From Bacteroidota bacterium (GTDB lineage: Bacteria; Bacteroidota; Bacteroidia; Bacteroidales; JACABE01): a stretch of DNA of 64,000 nucleotides. Each line of letters starts with the position of its first letter. Position 1 is the stretch's first letter. The stretch is taken from the NCBI GenBank assembly GCA_026391675.1, contig JAPLDQ010000011.1:62001-126000 (forward strand), given 5' to 3'. Position numbers and translations under genes: made by a program. Under the pieces are notes generated by a model. That model worked only from the letters and a program-made list of their open reading frames with translations, was not told the DNA's origin and made no database searches. Shown here piece by piece: positions 27,878 to 37,198 of this stretch.

Positions 27878-28177
27878 ATGAAAGTAATGATTAACGCTGT
27901 AAAATTTAAAACTGATAGAAAATTAGAAGATTTCATAAACGAAAAAGTAAAAAAACTTTCAAGCAATTATACAGATATAATTGGAAGTGAAGTAATCTTA
28001 AAATTAGATAATACCGAAGATTTAGATAATAAAGTGGCTGAAATACGATTAATGATACCCGGAAATGATTTATTTGCCAAGAAAAATTGCAAAACTTTTG
28101 AAGGAGCTACAGATCAGGCAGTTGAAGCTTTAAGAAAACAATTAATTAAACATAAAGAAAAGATTAGAGGAATATAA
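27878..28177 (+). CDS. hpf: Ribosome hibernation-promoting factor (HPF/RaiA family)
   Basis: A 99-residue short-form HPF/RaiA protein that binds the decoding centre of idle 30S subunits. The ATG at 27878 is chosen over 27863 because the GGAGGT between them (27865-27870) is placed as a ribosome-binding site. The family motifs are FKTDRKLEDFINEKVKKLSS and a basic C-terminal helix (ALRKQLIKHKEKIRG). It follows xerC directly and ends at a hairpin terminator. Confidence 0.9.
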   Translation: MKVMINAVKFKTDRKLEDFINEKVKKLSSNYTDIIGSEVILKLDNTEDLDNKVAEIRLMIPGNDLFAKKNCKTFEGATDQAVEALRKQLIKHKEKIRGI

Positions 28178-28199
28178 TCGAAAAAAAAACAAAATAAAT

Positions 28200-28230
28200 T
28201 TTGGTTGTATTAAAATTTTTTATATTTTTG
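28200..28230 (+). promoter_or_regulatory. Strong sigma-A promoter of the tRNA-tuf cluster
   Basis: TTTG (28200-28203), 19 bp, TATTTTTG (28223-28230): a perfect consensus match. The predicted start of transcription falls inside the hairpin at 28231-28254. Confidence 0.75.
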
Positions 28231-28263
28231 CAGTCCTTTTCAAAAAAAGGACTGTTTTTTTTT
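28231..28263 (+). terminator. Hairpin with U-tract between hpf and tRNA-Thr
   Basis: A 10-bp stem (CAGTCCTTTT 28231-28240 with AAAAGGACTG 28245-28254), a CAAA loop and at least nine T residues make a classic intrinsic terminator for xerC-hpf. It directly follows the tRNA promoter's -7 box. Confidence 0.8.
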
Positions 28264-28282
28264 ATAATGTAGGAATACCAAT

Positions 28283-28356
28283 GCCGATGTAGCTCAGTTG
28301 GCCAGAGCAGCTGATTTGTAATCAGCTGGTCGGGGGTTCGAATCCCTCCATCGGCT
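28283..28356 (+). tRNA. tRNA-Thr (anticodon TGT)
   Basis: The acceptor stem is GCCGATG/CATCGGC with discriminator T; the anticodon loop TTTGTAA places TGT at 28317-28319. The T arm contains GGTTCGAATCC-type sequence. CCA is not encoded. Confidence 0.96.
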
Positions 28357-28377
28357 CATCAATAAAAAAGGACAATT

Positions 28378-28459
28378 GGGGGGATACCAGAGCGGTCAAA
28401 TGGGACAGACTGTAAATCTGTTGGCGAAGCCTTCGGAGGTTCGAATCCTCCTCCCCCCA
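28378..28459 (+). tRNA. tRNA-Tyr (anticodon GTA)
   Basis: A class II tRNA of 82 nt with acceptor GGGGGGA/TCCCCCC, anticodon GTA at 28412-28414 and a long variable arm. Its GTA anticodon is a Tgt target (queuosine). CCA is not encoded. Confidence 0.95.
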
Positions 28460-28465
28460 CACATC

Positions 28466-28538
28466 GCGGAAGTAGCTCATTTGGTAGAGCGACAGCCTTC
28501 CAAGCTGTAGGTAGCGGGTTCGAGACCCGTCTTCCGCT
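28466..28538 (+). tRNA. tRNA-Gly (anticodon TCC)
   Basis: Acceptor GCGGAAG/CTTCCGC, discriminator T, anticodon TCC at 28499-28501. CCA is not encoded. Confidence 0.96.
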
Positions 28539-28549
28539 CTTTGTGTTTA

Positions 28550-28621
28550 GCCGTTGTAGCTCAGGGGTAGAGCACTTCCTTGGTAAGGAAGGGGTCACGA
28601 GTTCAATTCTCGTCAATGGCT
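28550..28621 (+). tRNA. tRNA-Thr (anticodon GGT)
   Basis: Acceptor GCCGTTG/CAATGGC with one G-T pair, anticodon GGT at 28582-28584. The order Thr-Tyr-Gly-Thr-tuf matches the thrU-tyrU-glyT-thrT-tufB order of E. coli. CCA is not encoded. Confidence 0.95.
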
Positions 28622-28705
28622 CTGCTTGAAAATAATAAAATTGAAATAAAATATAGTAAAGTAATCAATAAAAATAAATTTTAAACATCTTTAACAAGCA
28701 ATAAT

Positions 28706-29893
28706 ATGGCAAAAGAAAAATTCGACCGTTCCAAACCACACGTAAATGTTGGAACTATTGGTCACGTTGATCATGGTAAAACTACTTTAACAGCAGCTAT
28801 TACTTTATGTTTAGCTGATAAAGGTTTTGCTGAATTCAAATCATTCGATTCAATCGACGCAGCTCCTGAAGAAAAAGAAAGAGGTATTACTATTAATACT
28901 GCTCACATTGAGTATCAAACCGCAACCCGTCACTACGCTCACGTTGACTGTCCTGGTCACGCTGACTACGTTAAGAATATGGTTACCGGTGCTGCTCAGA
29001 TGGACGGTGCTATCATCGTTGTGGCTGCTACTGACGGTCCTATGCCTCAAACCCGTGAACATATCCTTTTAGCACGTCAGGTTGGTGTGCCTAAATTGGT
29101 TGTGTTTATGAATAAAGTTGACTTAGTTGATGACGAAGAATTATTAGATTTAGTTGAAATGGAAATCAGAGAGTTATTAACTTTCTACGGTTTCGACGGT
29201 GATAATACTCCGGTTATCAGAGGTTCTGCTTTAGGTGGATTAAATAAAGAACCTAAATGGGTTGAAAAAATTTATGACTTAATGGATGCAGTTGATGCTT
29301 ATATTCCACTTCCTCCAAGAGACGTAGATAAACCATTCCTTATGCCAGTTGAAGACGTATTCTCAATTACAGGTCGTGGTACTGTTGCTACTGGTAGAAT
29401 CGAAACTGGTGTTATCAACACTGGCGATCCAGTTGATATCATTGGTATGGGTGCTGAAAAATTAAAATCAGTTGTTACCGGTGTTGAAATGTTCCGCAAA
29501 ATTTTAGATAGAGGCGAAGCTGGTGATAATGCAGGTTTATTATTAAGAGGTATTGAAAAAGATGCTATTACCCGTGGTATGGTTATTGCAAAACCTGGTT
29601 CTATTAAACCTCATAAAAACTTCAAAGCTGAAGTTTATATTTTGAAAAAAGAAGAAGGTGGCCGTCATACTCCATTTCACAACAAATATCGTCCACAATT
29701 CTATTTCAGAACTACAGACGTAACTGGTTCAGTAACTTTACCAGCAGGTGTTGAAATGGTTATGCCTGGTGATAACTTAACAATTACTGTTGAATTAATT
29801 TCTGAAATCGCTTTGAACATGAACTTAAGATTTGCTATCCGCGAAGGTGGCAGAACTGTAGGTGCAGGTCAGGTAACTGAAATTTTAGATTAA
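28706..29893 (+). CDS. tuf: Elongation factor Tu
   Basis: A 395-residue GTPase that brings aminoacyl-tRNA to the ribosome. G1 is [10 protein letters not shown]2 the RGITI switch, G3 DCPGHADY, and G4 the NKVD in [11 protein letters not shown]; domains II and III follow with [22 protein letters not shown]. The third codon positions are strongly biased, as expected for a very highly expressed gene. It is transcribed with the four upstream tRNAs and ends at a hairpin before tRNA-Trp. Confidence 0.99.
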   Translation: MAKEKFDRSKPHVNVGTIGHVDHGKTTLTAAITLCLADKGFAEFKSFDSIDAAPEEKERGITINTAHIEYQTATRHYAHVDCPGHADYVKNMVTGAAQMDGAIIVVAATDGPMPQTREHILLARQVGVPKLVVFMNKVDLVDDEELLDLVEMEIRELLTFYGFDGDNTPVIRGSALGGLNKEPKWVEKIYDLMDAVDAYIPLPPRDVDKPFLMPVEDVFSITGRGTVATGRIETGVINTGDPVDIIGMGAEKLKSVVTGVEMFRKILDRGEAGDNAGLLLRGIEKDAITRGMVIAKPGSIKPHKNFKAEVYILKKEEGGRHTPFHNKYRPQFYFRTTDVTGSVTLPAGVEMVMPGDNLTITVELISEIALNMNLRFAIREGGRTVGAGQVTEILD

Positions 29894-29919
29894 TTTTAGC
29901 AAAATATTAATTTATAATT

Positions 29920-29966
29920 AAATAAAGGTATTCCTTGATAAATTCAAGGATACCTTTATTTATCTA
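29920..29966 (+). terminator. Hairpin terminator after tuf
   Basis: Arms 29920-29938 and 29944-29961 pair (AAATAAAGGTA...TCCTTGA) with a single bulged T; the 3' arm ends in TTTATTTATC. It sits 11 bp before tRNA-Trp, so read-through into tRNA-Trp-secE is likely partial. Confidence 0.65.
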
Positions 29967-29977
29967 TTTATCAACAA

Positions 29978-30050
29978 ACGGGTGTAGCTCAATTGGTAGA
30001 GTGGCGGTCTCCAAAACCGTAGGCTGAGGGTTCAAATCCTTCCACCCGTG
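29978..30050 (+). tRNA. tRNA-Trp (anticodon CCA)
   Basis: Acceptor ACGGGTG/CACCCGT, discriminator G, anticodon loop CTCCAAA with anticodon CCA. It lies between tuf and secE, the usual bacterial place. The 3' CCA is not encoded. Confidence 0.95.
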
Positions 30051-30068
30051 CAAAAATACTTATATTAA

Positions 30069-30287
30069 ATGTCAAAAGTAATAGATTACATTAAAGAAAG
30101 CTACGATGAACTTATGAATAAGGTTTCGTGGCCATCATGGAGCGAATTACAAAACAGTGCAATAGTAGTTTCTGTTGCCTCATTAATAATCGCTTTTGTG
30201 GTTTTTGGAATGGATATCGTGTTTGGAGCACATCCTGATTTAGCATGGAAAGGCTTCCTTGGTTACTTTTATAGCTTTTTAACTTAA
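30069..30287 (+). CDS. secE: Preprotein translocase subunit SecE
   Basis: A 72-residue single-span SecE. The amphipathic helix YIKESYDELMNKVSWPSWSELQ precedes a membrane helix (VSVASLIIAFVVFGMDIVFG). It clamps the two halves of SecY. It starts 18 bp after tRNA-Trp. The following 161-bp gap before nusG is unusually long for this pair and shows no gene or convincing promoter. Confidence 0.95.
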   Translation: MSKVIDYIKESYDELMNKVSWPSWSELQNSAIVVSVASLIIAFVVFGMDIVFGAHPDLAWKGFLGYFYSFLT

Positions 30288-30448
30288 AATTTATATCAAT
30301 CTTTGCAAAAACATATCTTGCTTCCCTTAAACAACCTTCCTGTTTACCAGAGATATCAATTGCAAAAATAAAATTTTAGGTATAAAAGCCGTAATTTAAT
30401 AATAGTATTAAATTTTGATAATTAGTTCTTATCAAATTCTTTAAAAGT

Positions 30449-30991
30449 ATGAGCGAACAAGTAAAAAAGTGGTATGTAGTTAGAGCAATAAGCGGTAAAG
30501 AGAAAAAGGTAAAAGAGTACATGGAAAGTGAAATCAACCGCTTAAATTTGCAAGAATACATCTCTCAAGTGCTTATTCCTACGGAAAAAGTCTATTCAGT
30601 AAGAAAAGGTAAAAAAATAAGCAAGGAAAGAAATTATCTTCCCGGTTACGTGCTTATTGAAGCTGTTTTACTGGGCGAAATTCCACATATTATTAAGAAT
30701 ATTCCGAATGTAATAGGGTTTTTAGGTTCAAAAGGTGAACCAGTTGCAATGCGTCAGGCAGAAGTAAACAGAATACTTGGAAAAGTAGATGAACTTTCTG
30801 ACCAGAGCGAAGAATTAAACGATCCGTTTATTGTAGGTGAATCAGTTAAAGTAATTGACGGACCTTTCAATAGCTTCAGCGGTATTATTGAAGAAGTAAA
30901 TGATGAAAAGAAAAAACTGAAAGTAATGGTTAAAATCTTCGGAAGGAAAACTCCATTAGAATTAAGTTTTATGCAAGTAGAAAAAGAATAA
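30449..30991 (+). CDS. nusG: Transcription termination/antitermination protein NusG
   Basis: A 180-residue NusG. The N-terminal NGN domain ([20 protein letters not shown]-like start, [18 protein letters not shown]) binds the RNA polymerase clamp; the KOW domain ([21 protein letters not shown]) binds NusE or Rho. It couples transcription to translation and heads the ribosomal protein block. Confidence 0.97.
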   Translation: MSEQVKKWYVVRAISGKEKKVKEYMESEINRLNLQEYISQVLIPTEKVYSVRKGKKISKERNYLPGYVLIEAVLLGEIPHIIKNIPNVIGFLGSKGEPVAMRQAEVNRILGKVDELSDQSEELNDPFIVGESVKVIDGPFNSFSGIIEEVNDEKKKLKVMVKIFGRKTPLELSFMQVEKE

Positions 30992-31039
30992 TTATCAAAA
31001 AATTAAACTTAAGTTTTTAATCTTTAAGTAAAAAGCAAA

Positions 31040-31489
31040 ATGGCAAAAGAAGTTACAGGTATCATTAAATTACAAATTAAAGGAGGTGCTGCAAACCCTT
31101 CACCACCAGTAGGCCCTGCATTAGGTTCTAAAGGTGTGAACATTATGGAATTTTGCAAGCAGTTTAACGCTCGTACACAAGAAAGTGCCGGTAAAATAAT
31201 TCCGGTTATTATTACTGTTTACAAAGACAAATCCTTTGATTTTATTATTAAAACTCCTCCTGTAGCAGTACAGTTAATGGAAGCAGCAGCTATTAAAAAA
31301 GGTTCACCAGAACCTAACCGTAATAAAGTTGCAACCATTACATGGGATCAGGTTAAGCAAATTGCTGATGATAAAATGGTTGATTTAAACTGTTTTACTA
31401 TTGAATCAGCTATTTCAATGGTTGCAGGTACTGCCAGAAGTATGGGGTTAACAATAAAAGGAGAAAAACCTTTTGCAAGTATCGCTTAA
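31040..31489 (+). CDS. rplK: 50S ribosomal protein L11
   Basis: A 149-residue L11 with the [21 protein letters not shown]-terminal motif and the rRNA-binding C-terminal domain ([13 protein letters not shown]). It forms the GTPase-associated centre with L10 and 23S rRNA. The gene is followed after 55 bp by rplA, as in nearly all bacteria. Confidence 0.98.
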   Translation: MAKEVTGIIKLQIKGGAANPSPPVGPALGSKGVNIMEFCKQFNARTQESAGKIIPVIITVYKDKSFDFIIKTPPVAVQLMEAAAIKKGSPEPNRNKVATITWDQVKQIADDKMVDLNCFTIESAISMVAGTARSMGLTIKGEKPFASIA

Positions 31490-31544
31490 TAGTGTTTAAG
31501 GTAAACATTATTCAAAAGTCAAATTTATTTTAACAAAACGCGAA

Positions 31545-32240
31545 ATGGTTAAGTTAACAAAAAAAAGAAAAGAAGCTTTAGCAAAATTCGATAAAGACAG
31601 CATTTATTCATTAGAAGAAGCAATTAAAATTGTAAAGGATATTTCCAATACAAAATTTGATTCTTCTGTTGATGTTGATGTTCGTTTAGGTGTAGACCCA
31701 CGTAAAGCAAATCAAATGGTACGTGGTATCGTTACATTACCTCATGGTACAGGAAAAACAAAAAAAGTACTTGTGTTATGTACACCAGATAAAGAAGACG
31801 AAGCTAAAGAAGCCGGAGCAGATTACTACGGGCTTGATGAATACATTGATAAAATCAAAGGCGGCTGGACAGATGTAGATGTTATCATCACCATGCCAAG
31901 CATCATGCCAAAAGTAGGAGCGTTAGGAAAAGTTTTAGGTCCAAGAGGCTTAATGCCAAATCCAAAAACAGGTACTGTTACAATGGAAGTTGGTAAAGCA
32001 GTTCTTGAAGTAAAAGCTGGTAAAATTGATTTCAAAGTAGATAAGTTTGGTATTATTCATGCAGCAGTTGCAAAAGTATCATTTACAAATGATAAAATAA
32101 TTGAAAATGCTAGAGAATTGATCCAAACTATCATTAAATTGAAACCATCAGCAGCTAAAGGTACTTATGTAAAAAGTATTTATCTTTCAAGTACAATGAG
32201 TCCGGGTATTAAAGTTGAACCTAAATCCATTGCTTTATAA
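31545..32240 (+). CDS. rplA: 50S ribosomal protein L1
   Basis: A 231-residue L1 with the [20 protein letters not shown] segment, the LPHGTGK loop, [19 protein letters not shown] and [18 protein letters not shown]. It forms the L1 stalk that moves with the E-site tRNA, and in other bacteria represses its own rplK-rplA message. No obvious L1-binding mimic was identified here. Confidence 0.98.
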   Translation: MVKLTKKRKEALAKFDKDSIYSLEEAIKIVKDISNTKFDSSVDVDVRLGVDPRKANQMVRGIVTLPHGTGKTKKVLVLCTPDKEDEAKEAGADYYGLDEYIDKIKGGWTDVDVIITMPSIMPKVGALGKVLGPRGLMPNPKTGTVTMEVGKAVLEVKAGKIDFKVDKFGIIHAAVAKVSFTNDKIIENARELIQTIIKLKPSAAKGTYVKSIYLSSTMSPGIKVEPKSIAL

Positions 32241-32277
32241 TATTTATAAAGTAAAGGCTTAAAAGAAAGTAATAACT

Positions 32278-32799
32278 ATGAAAAAAGAAGAAAAGAATCA
32301 ACTTATAGAATCCCTTGCAGAACAAATTTCAGCATCAAACTATATGTATATTACTGATATTTCTGATTTGAATTCAGTAGATACAAGCAAGTTGAGAAGA
32401 CTTTGTTTTAAAAGAGAAATTAAGTTGATCGTAGCAAAAAACACTTTGCTCAAAAGAGCAATGGAAAAATCAGGTAGAGATTACACTGAATTATTTCCTG
32501 TTTTAAAAGGTTCTACTTCTATAATGCTTGCAGATATTAATAATTTACCTGCAAAATTAATAAGAGAATTCAGAGCAACTTCACCTAAACCTATTTTAAA
32601 AGGTGCTTTTGTGGAAGAATCATTTTATATTGGCGACAATCAGCTTGATATGCTTATTAATATCAAGTCTAAAAATGAACTTATCGGTGATATTATCGGT
32701 ATGCTTCAATCACCAGTTCAAAATGTGATGTCTGCATTACAATCAGGTGGAAACAACATCTCAGGAATTCTTAAAACATTATCAGAAAGACCAGAATAA
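32278..32799 (+). CDS. rplJ: 50S ribosomal protein L10
   Basis: A 173-residue L10. The N-terminal domain (KRLIESLAEQI-like start, VAKNTLLKRAM) binds rRNA and L11; the C-terminal helix (residues about 135-170) carries the L7/L12 dimers encoded next. It is in the usual order before rplL. Confidence 0.97.
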   Translation: MKKEEKNQLIESLAEQISASNYMYITDISDLNSVDTSKLRRLCFKREIKLIVAKNTLLKRAMEKSGRDYTELFPVLKGSTSIMLADINNLPAKLIREFRATSPKPILKGAFVEESFYIGDNQLDMLINIKSKNELIGDIIGMLQSPVQNVMSALQSGGNNISGILKTLSERPE

Positions 32800-32844
32800 T
32801 TAATAAAAAATAAAAATTTAAAAACAATTAAAAACAATAATAAA

Positions 32845-33216
32845 ATGGCAGATTTAAAAGCTTTTGCAGAACAATTAGTTAATTTAACAGTTAAAGAAGT
32901 TAAAGAATTAGCTGATATTTTGAAAGATGTATATGGTATTGAACCAGCAGCAGCAGCAGTTGCAGTAGCAGCTCCAGTAGCAGCAGCAGCAGCAGTTGAA
33001 GAAAAAACATCTTTTGATGTTATATTAAAAGCAGCAGGTCAACAAAAATTAGCAGTAGTTAAATTAGTTAAGGAATTAACCAGTTTAGGTTTAAAAGAAG
33101 CTAAAGAATTAGTTGATGCAGCTCCAAAACCATTAAAAGAAGGCGTTACCAAAGACGAAGCTGAAGCATTGAAAAAACAATTAGAAGAAGCTGGTGCTGA
33201 GGTAGAAGTTAAGTAA
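32845..33216 (+). CDS. rplL: 50S ribosomal protein L7/L12
   Basis: A 123-residue stalk protein: N-terminal dimerisation helices, a flexible Ala/Val-rich hinge (residues about 34-52, encoded by repeated GCA/GTA codons) and the factor-binding C-terminal domain ([20 protein letters not shown], then [19 protein letters not shown]). It is followed by a hairpin attenuator before rpoB. Confidence 0.98.
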   Translation: MADLKAFAEQLVNLTVKEVKELADILKDVYGIEPAAAAVAVAAPVAAAAAVEEKTSFDVILKAAGQQKLAVVKLVKELTSLGLKEAKELVDAAPKPLKEGVTKDEAEALKKQLEEAGAEVEVK

Positions 33217-33238
33217 GAAGGTTTATTCATACAATTAA

Positions 33239-33279
33239 TAAGGGAACGGCTTCTTGTTTAACAAGAAGTCTTTTCCTTG
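33239..33279 (+). terminator. rplL-rpoB attenuator hairpin
   Basis: GGCTTCTTGT (33248-33257) pairs with ACAAGAAGTC (33261-33270), one G-T pair, and outer AAGGGA/TTTCCTT bases extend the stem; TTTTCCTTGTT follows. A partial terminator at this point, lowering rpoBC relative to the L12 message, is known from other bacteria; here it is inferred. Confidence 0.65.
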
Positions 33280-33331
33280 TTATATATTAATTGTTAATTC
33301 AATTTTTTTCTTCACTTAAAACGAAATAGCT

Positions 33332-36300
33332 TTGACACCAAAAACAGTTCAAAAAATAAATTTTGCATCGAAAAAAAGAACAGATTATCCTGATTTTTTA
33401 GATATTCAATTAAAATCATTTAAGGATTTCTTTCAATTAGAAACCAATTCAGAAAATCGCTCTGACGAAGGTTTGTTTAAAGTTTTCTGTGAAAACTTTC
33501 CAATTACCGATGCCCGTAATAATTTTGTATTAGAGTTTATTGACTATTTTATTGACCCTCCACGCTATTCTATCGAAGAATGTCTGGAAAGAGGTCTCAC
33601 ATATAGCGTCCCTCTAAAAGCAAAATTAAAGTTATATTGTACCGATCCCGAACATGAGGATTTTGAAACCATCATACAGGATGTTTATCTTGGTATGATA
33701 CCTTATATGACTCCAAAAGGTACTTTTGTTATCAATGGAGCAGAAAGAGTTGTGGTTTCTCAATTACATCGTTCACCTGGTGTATTTTTTGGTACAAGTG
33801 TTCACGCTAACGGAACACAGCTATATTCAGCAAGAATTATTCCATTTAAAGGCTCATGGATGGAATTTACAACTGATATTAATAATGTGATGTATGCTTA
33901 CATCGATAGAAAGAAAAAACTTCCTATCACCACATTGTTAAGAGCTATTGGTTTTGAAACCGATAAAGATATTCTTGAAATATTTAACCTTGCACAGGAA
34001 ATTAAAGTTTCAAAAGTTGGTCTTAAAAAATTAATTGGCAGTAAGTTGGCTGCCCGCGTGGTAAGAGCCTGGATAGAAGATTTCGTTGATGAAGATACCG
34101 GCGAAGTTGTTTCTATTGAGCGTACCGAAGTTATCATTGACCGTGAAACAATTTTAGAAGATAAACATATTGACTTAATCGTTAATGCACGTATTAAAAC
34201 TATCCTTTTACATAAAGAAGAAGTTAATACCAACGATTTTGCAATAATTTTCAATACATTACAAAAAGATACTGCCAATAATGCAAAAGAAGCAGTTGAA
34301 TATATATACCGTCAGCTTCGTAATGCTGAACCACCTGATGAAGAAACCGCCCGCGGTATAATTGAAAAATTATTCTTCTCAGATAAACGCTACGATTTAG
34401 GTGACGTGGGCAGATACAGGATTAATAAAAAATTAAACCTGGATATACCTATCGAAACCAAAGTTTTGACAAAAGAAGATATCATCGATATTATCAAATA
34501 CCTTATTCAATTAATCAATGCAAAAACTGATGTTGATGATATTGACCACTTGAGTAACCGTAGGGTTCGTACTGTTGGTGAACAATTATATGCTCAGTTT
34601 GGTGTTGGTTTATCACGTATGGCCAGAACCATTCGCGAAAGAATGAATGTTCGTGATAACGAAGTATTTACACCTACTGATTTGATTAATGCTAAAACAT
34701 TATCCTCTGTAATTAACTCATTCTTTGGTACCAACCAGTTATCTCAATTCATGGATCAAACCAATCCACTGGCTGAGATTACCCACAAAAGAAGAATTTC
34801 TGCATTAGGACCTGGTGGTTTATCAAGAGAAAGAGCTGGTTTTGAGGTTCGTGACGTACACTATACTCATTATGGTCGTTTATGTACTATTGAAACACCC
34901 GAAGGACCAAATATTGGTTTGATTTCTTCACTTTGTGTTTATGCTAAAATTAATAAACTTGGTTTTATTGAAACACCTTATCGTAGAATTATTGATGGTA
35001 AAGTAGCAGTAGACGAGGATTATATTTACATGAGTGCCGAAGAAGAGGAACACTCTACTATTGCTCAGGCCAATACTGATTATGACGAAAAGGGTAATCT
35101 TGTTGCCGATAAAATAAAAGCCAGACATTTAGCTGACTTCCCGATTTTATCAAAAGATAAGGTAGATTTAATAGATATTGCTCCTAACCAGATCGCTTCA
35201 ATAGCTGCTTCATTAATTCCATTTTTGGAGCATGATGATGCCAACCGTGCTTTGATGGGTTCTAATATGATGCGTCAGGCAGTTCCTTTATTAAATCCTG
35301 AAATCCCTGTTGTTGGAACTGGTATAGAAGCCGCTGTTGCCCGCGATTCAAGAGTTCTGATTAATGCAGAAGTTGATGGTGTTGTTGAGTATGTTGATGC
35401 TGATGAAATTGTTATCAGATATGCACGCGACGAAAAAGAAAGAATGGTAAGTTTTGACGATGAATTAAAACATTATAAACTTACAAAATTCATGCGTACT
35501 AACCAGAATACTTCTATTAATCTGAGACCTATTGTAAGAAAAGGTGAAAAGATTAAAAAAGGACAGGTATTATGCGAAGGCTATGCAACTAAAAACGGTG
35601 AACTGGCTTTAGGCAGAAATCTGATGGTTGCATTTATGCCCTGGAAAGGTTATAATTTTGAAGATGCTATTGTAATTTCTGAAAAAGTTGTTAAAGAAGA
35701 TATCTTTACATCTGTTCATATCGAAGAATTTACGCTCGAAGTTCGCGAAACCAAACGTGGAATGGAAGAGTTAACCAATGATATTCCTAATGTAAGTGCT
35801 GATGCTACCAAAGATCTGGATGAAAACGGAATTATCCGGATAGGAGCTGAAGTAAACGAAGGTGATATCTTAATTGGAAAAATTACTCCAAAAGGAGAAT
35901 CTGACCCAACACCGGAAGAAAAACTCTTAAGAGCAATCTTTGGTGATAAAGCAGGAGATGTAAAAGATGCATCTTTAAAAGCACCTCCTTCAATAAAAGG
36001 TGTTGTAATTGATAAAAAACTATTTTCAAGAGTAATTAAAGATAAAAAAGCAAAAGGAAAAGATAAAGATATTATCAAGATTCTTGAAAAAGATTATTCT
36101 AAAGATACAACTGATTTAACCAATAAATTAGTAGATAAATTATTGGTTTTAACCAGCGGAAAAGTTTCACAGGGTGTTTATAATATATTTAAAGAAGAAA
36201 TAGTTCCTAAAAAAACTAAATTTACCCAGAAAATATTAAGCACTATTGACTATACGAATATCAATCCTAACAAATGGACTACTGATAAGGAAACCAATAC

Positions 36301-37135
36301 ATTGATTAAAGAATTATTAAATAATTACAGTATCAAGTTCAGGGAATTATTAGGCCGTTTTTCACGTAATAAATTTGTTGCTACTGTTGGTGATGATTTA
36401 CCTGCAGGTATTATTCAGATGGCAAAAGTTTATGTTGCTAAAAAACGTAAGTTAAAAGTAGGGGATAAAATGGCGGGACGCCACGGGAACAAAGGTATTG
36501 TTGCAAAAATTGTTCGCGAAGAAGATATGCCTTTCTTAGAAGACGGAACTCCTGTTGATATTGTATTAAATCCATTAGGTGTACCTTCCCGTATGAACCT
36601 CGGACAAATTTACGAAACTGTTTTAGGTTGGGCTGGTATGAAATTAGGATTACAATTTTCTACTCCAATTTTTGATGGTGCTACCATTGATGAAATTAAT
36701 GGATATATGCGCAAAGCAGATTTACCCGAAAACGGTAAAGTTTACTTATATGATGGCGGTACAGGCGATAAATTCGACCAACCTGCTACAGTTGGCTATA
36801 TTTATATGATTAAACTGCATCACATGATTGATGATAAAATGCATGCCCGTTCAATCGGACCTTACTCACTTATTACACAACAACCTTTAGGTGGTAAAGC
36901 TCAGTTTGGTGGACAACGTTTTGGAGAAATGGAAGTTTGGGCGCTCGAAGCATTCGGTGCTGCCAACATTCTGCAGGAAATATTAACGGTTAAATCTGAC
37001 GATGTTATTGGTAGGGCTAAAGCTTACGAATCTATCGTTAAAGGTGAAAACATGCCTAAACCGGGAATACCTGAATCTTTTAATGTTTTAGTACATGAAT
37101 TAAGGGGACTTGGCTTAAATATTACATTTGATTAA
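33332..37135 (+). CDS. rpoB: RNA polymerase beta subunit
   Basis: A 1267-residue beta subunit. The TTG at 33332 is the only plausible start: an in-frame TAA lies at 33317 and no ATG intervenes, and [20 protein letters not shown] is the family N-terminus. The rifampicin pocket region reads [32 protein letters not shown], which looks wild-type (Q, D, H, R and S positions kept). The C-terminus has [19 protein letters not shown]. The long insert at about residues 870-1010 ([20 protein letters not shown]) is usual in Bacteroidota. Confidence 0.98.
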   Translation: MTPKTVQKINFASKKRTDYPDFLDIQLKSFKDFFQLETNSENRSDEGLFKVFCENFPITDARNNFVLEFIDYFIDPPRYSIEECLERGLTYSVPLKAKLKLYCTDPEHEDFETIIQDVYLGMIPYMTPKGTFVINGAERVVVSQLHRSPGVFFGTSVHANGTQLYSARIIPFKGSWMEFTTDINNVMYAYIDRKKKLPITTLLRAIGFETDKDILEIFNLAQEIKVSKVGLKKLIGSKLAARVVRAWIEDFVDEDTGEVVSIERTEVIIDRETILEDKHIDLIVNARIKTILLHKEEVNTNDFAIIFNTLQKDTANNAKEAVEYIYRQLRNAEPPDEETARGIIEKLFFSDKRYDLGDVGRYRINKKLNLDIPIETKVLTKEDIIDIIKYLIQLINAKTDVDDIDHLSNRRVRTVGEQLYAQFGVGLSRMARTIRERMNVRDNEVFTPTDLINAKTLSSVINSFFGTNQLSQFMDQTNPLAEITHKRRISALGPGGLSRERAGFEVRDVHYTHYGRLCTIETPEGPNIGLISSLCVYAKINKLGFIETPYRRIIDGKVAVDEDYIYMSAEEEEHSTIAQANTDYDEKGNLVADKIKARHLADFPILSKDKVDLIDIAPNQIASIAASLIPFLEHDDANRALMGSNMMRQAVPLLNPEIPVVGTGIEAAVARDSRVLINAEVDGVVEYVDADEIVIRYARDEKERMVSFDDELKHYKLTKFMRTNQNTSINLRPIVRKGEKIKKGQVLCEGYATKNGELALGRNLMVAFMPWKGYNFEDAIVISEKVVKEDIFTSVHIEEFTLEVRETKRGMEELTNDIPNVSADATKDLDENGIIRIGAEVNEGDILIGKITPKGESDPTPEEKLLRAIFGDKAGDVKDASLKAPPSIKGVVIDKKLFSRVIKDKKAKGKDKDIIKILEKDYSKDTTDLTNKLVDKLLVLTSGKVSQGVYNIFKEEIVPKKTKFTQKILSTIDYTNINPNKWTTDKETNTLIKELLNNYSIKFRELLGRFSRNKFVATVGDDLPAGIIQMAKVYVAKKRKLKVGDKMAGRHGNKGIVAKIVREEDMPFLEDGTPVDIVLNPLGVPSRMNLGQIYETVLGWAGMKLGLQFSTPIFDGATIDEINGYMRKADLPENGKVYLYDGGTGDKFDQPATVGYIYMIKLHHMIDDKMHARSIGPYSLITQQPLGGKAQFGGQRFGEMEVWALEAFGAANILQEILTVKSDDVIGRAKAYESIVKGENMPKPGIPESFNVLVHELRGLGLNITFD

Positions 37136-37198
37136 CAAATGTATTTAATAACCTAACCCAAATTCAACATTTTATTTTAAATTTTTAACATTAAAAAT

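Noticed and set aside
28359-28616. 85-codon minus-strand frame with a 'GGGGFEPPKASPTDLQSVPFDRSGIP'-like product
   Set aside because: It runs antisense across tRNA-Tyr, -Gly and -Thr genes; this is a well-known false protein produced by translating tRNA clusters.
30288-30448. Possible small gene or promoter in the long secE-nusG gap
   Set aside because: No frame of reasonable length and no TAnnTTTG box with a suitable -33 element was found.
33332-33337. TTGACA resembling an E. coli -35 box before rpoB
   Set aside because: It is the TTG start codon and following Thr codon of rpoB; Bacteroidota promoters do not use TTGACA and no fitting -7 box follows.
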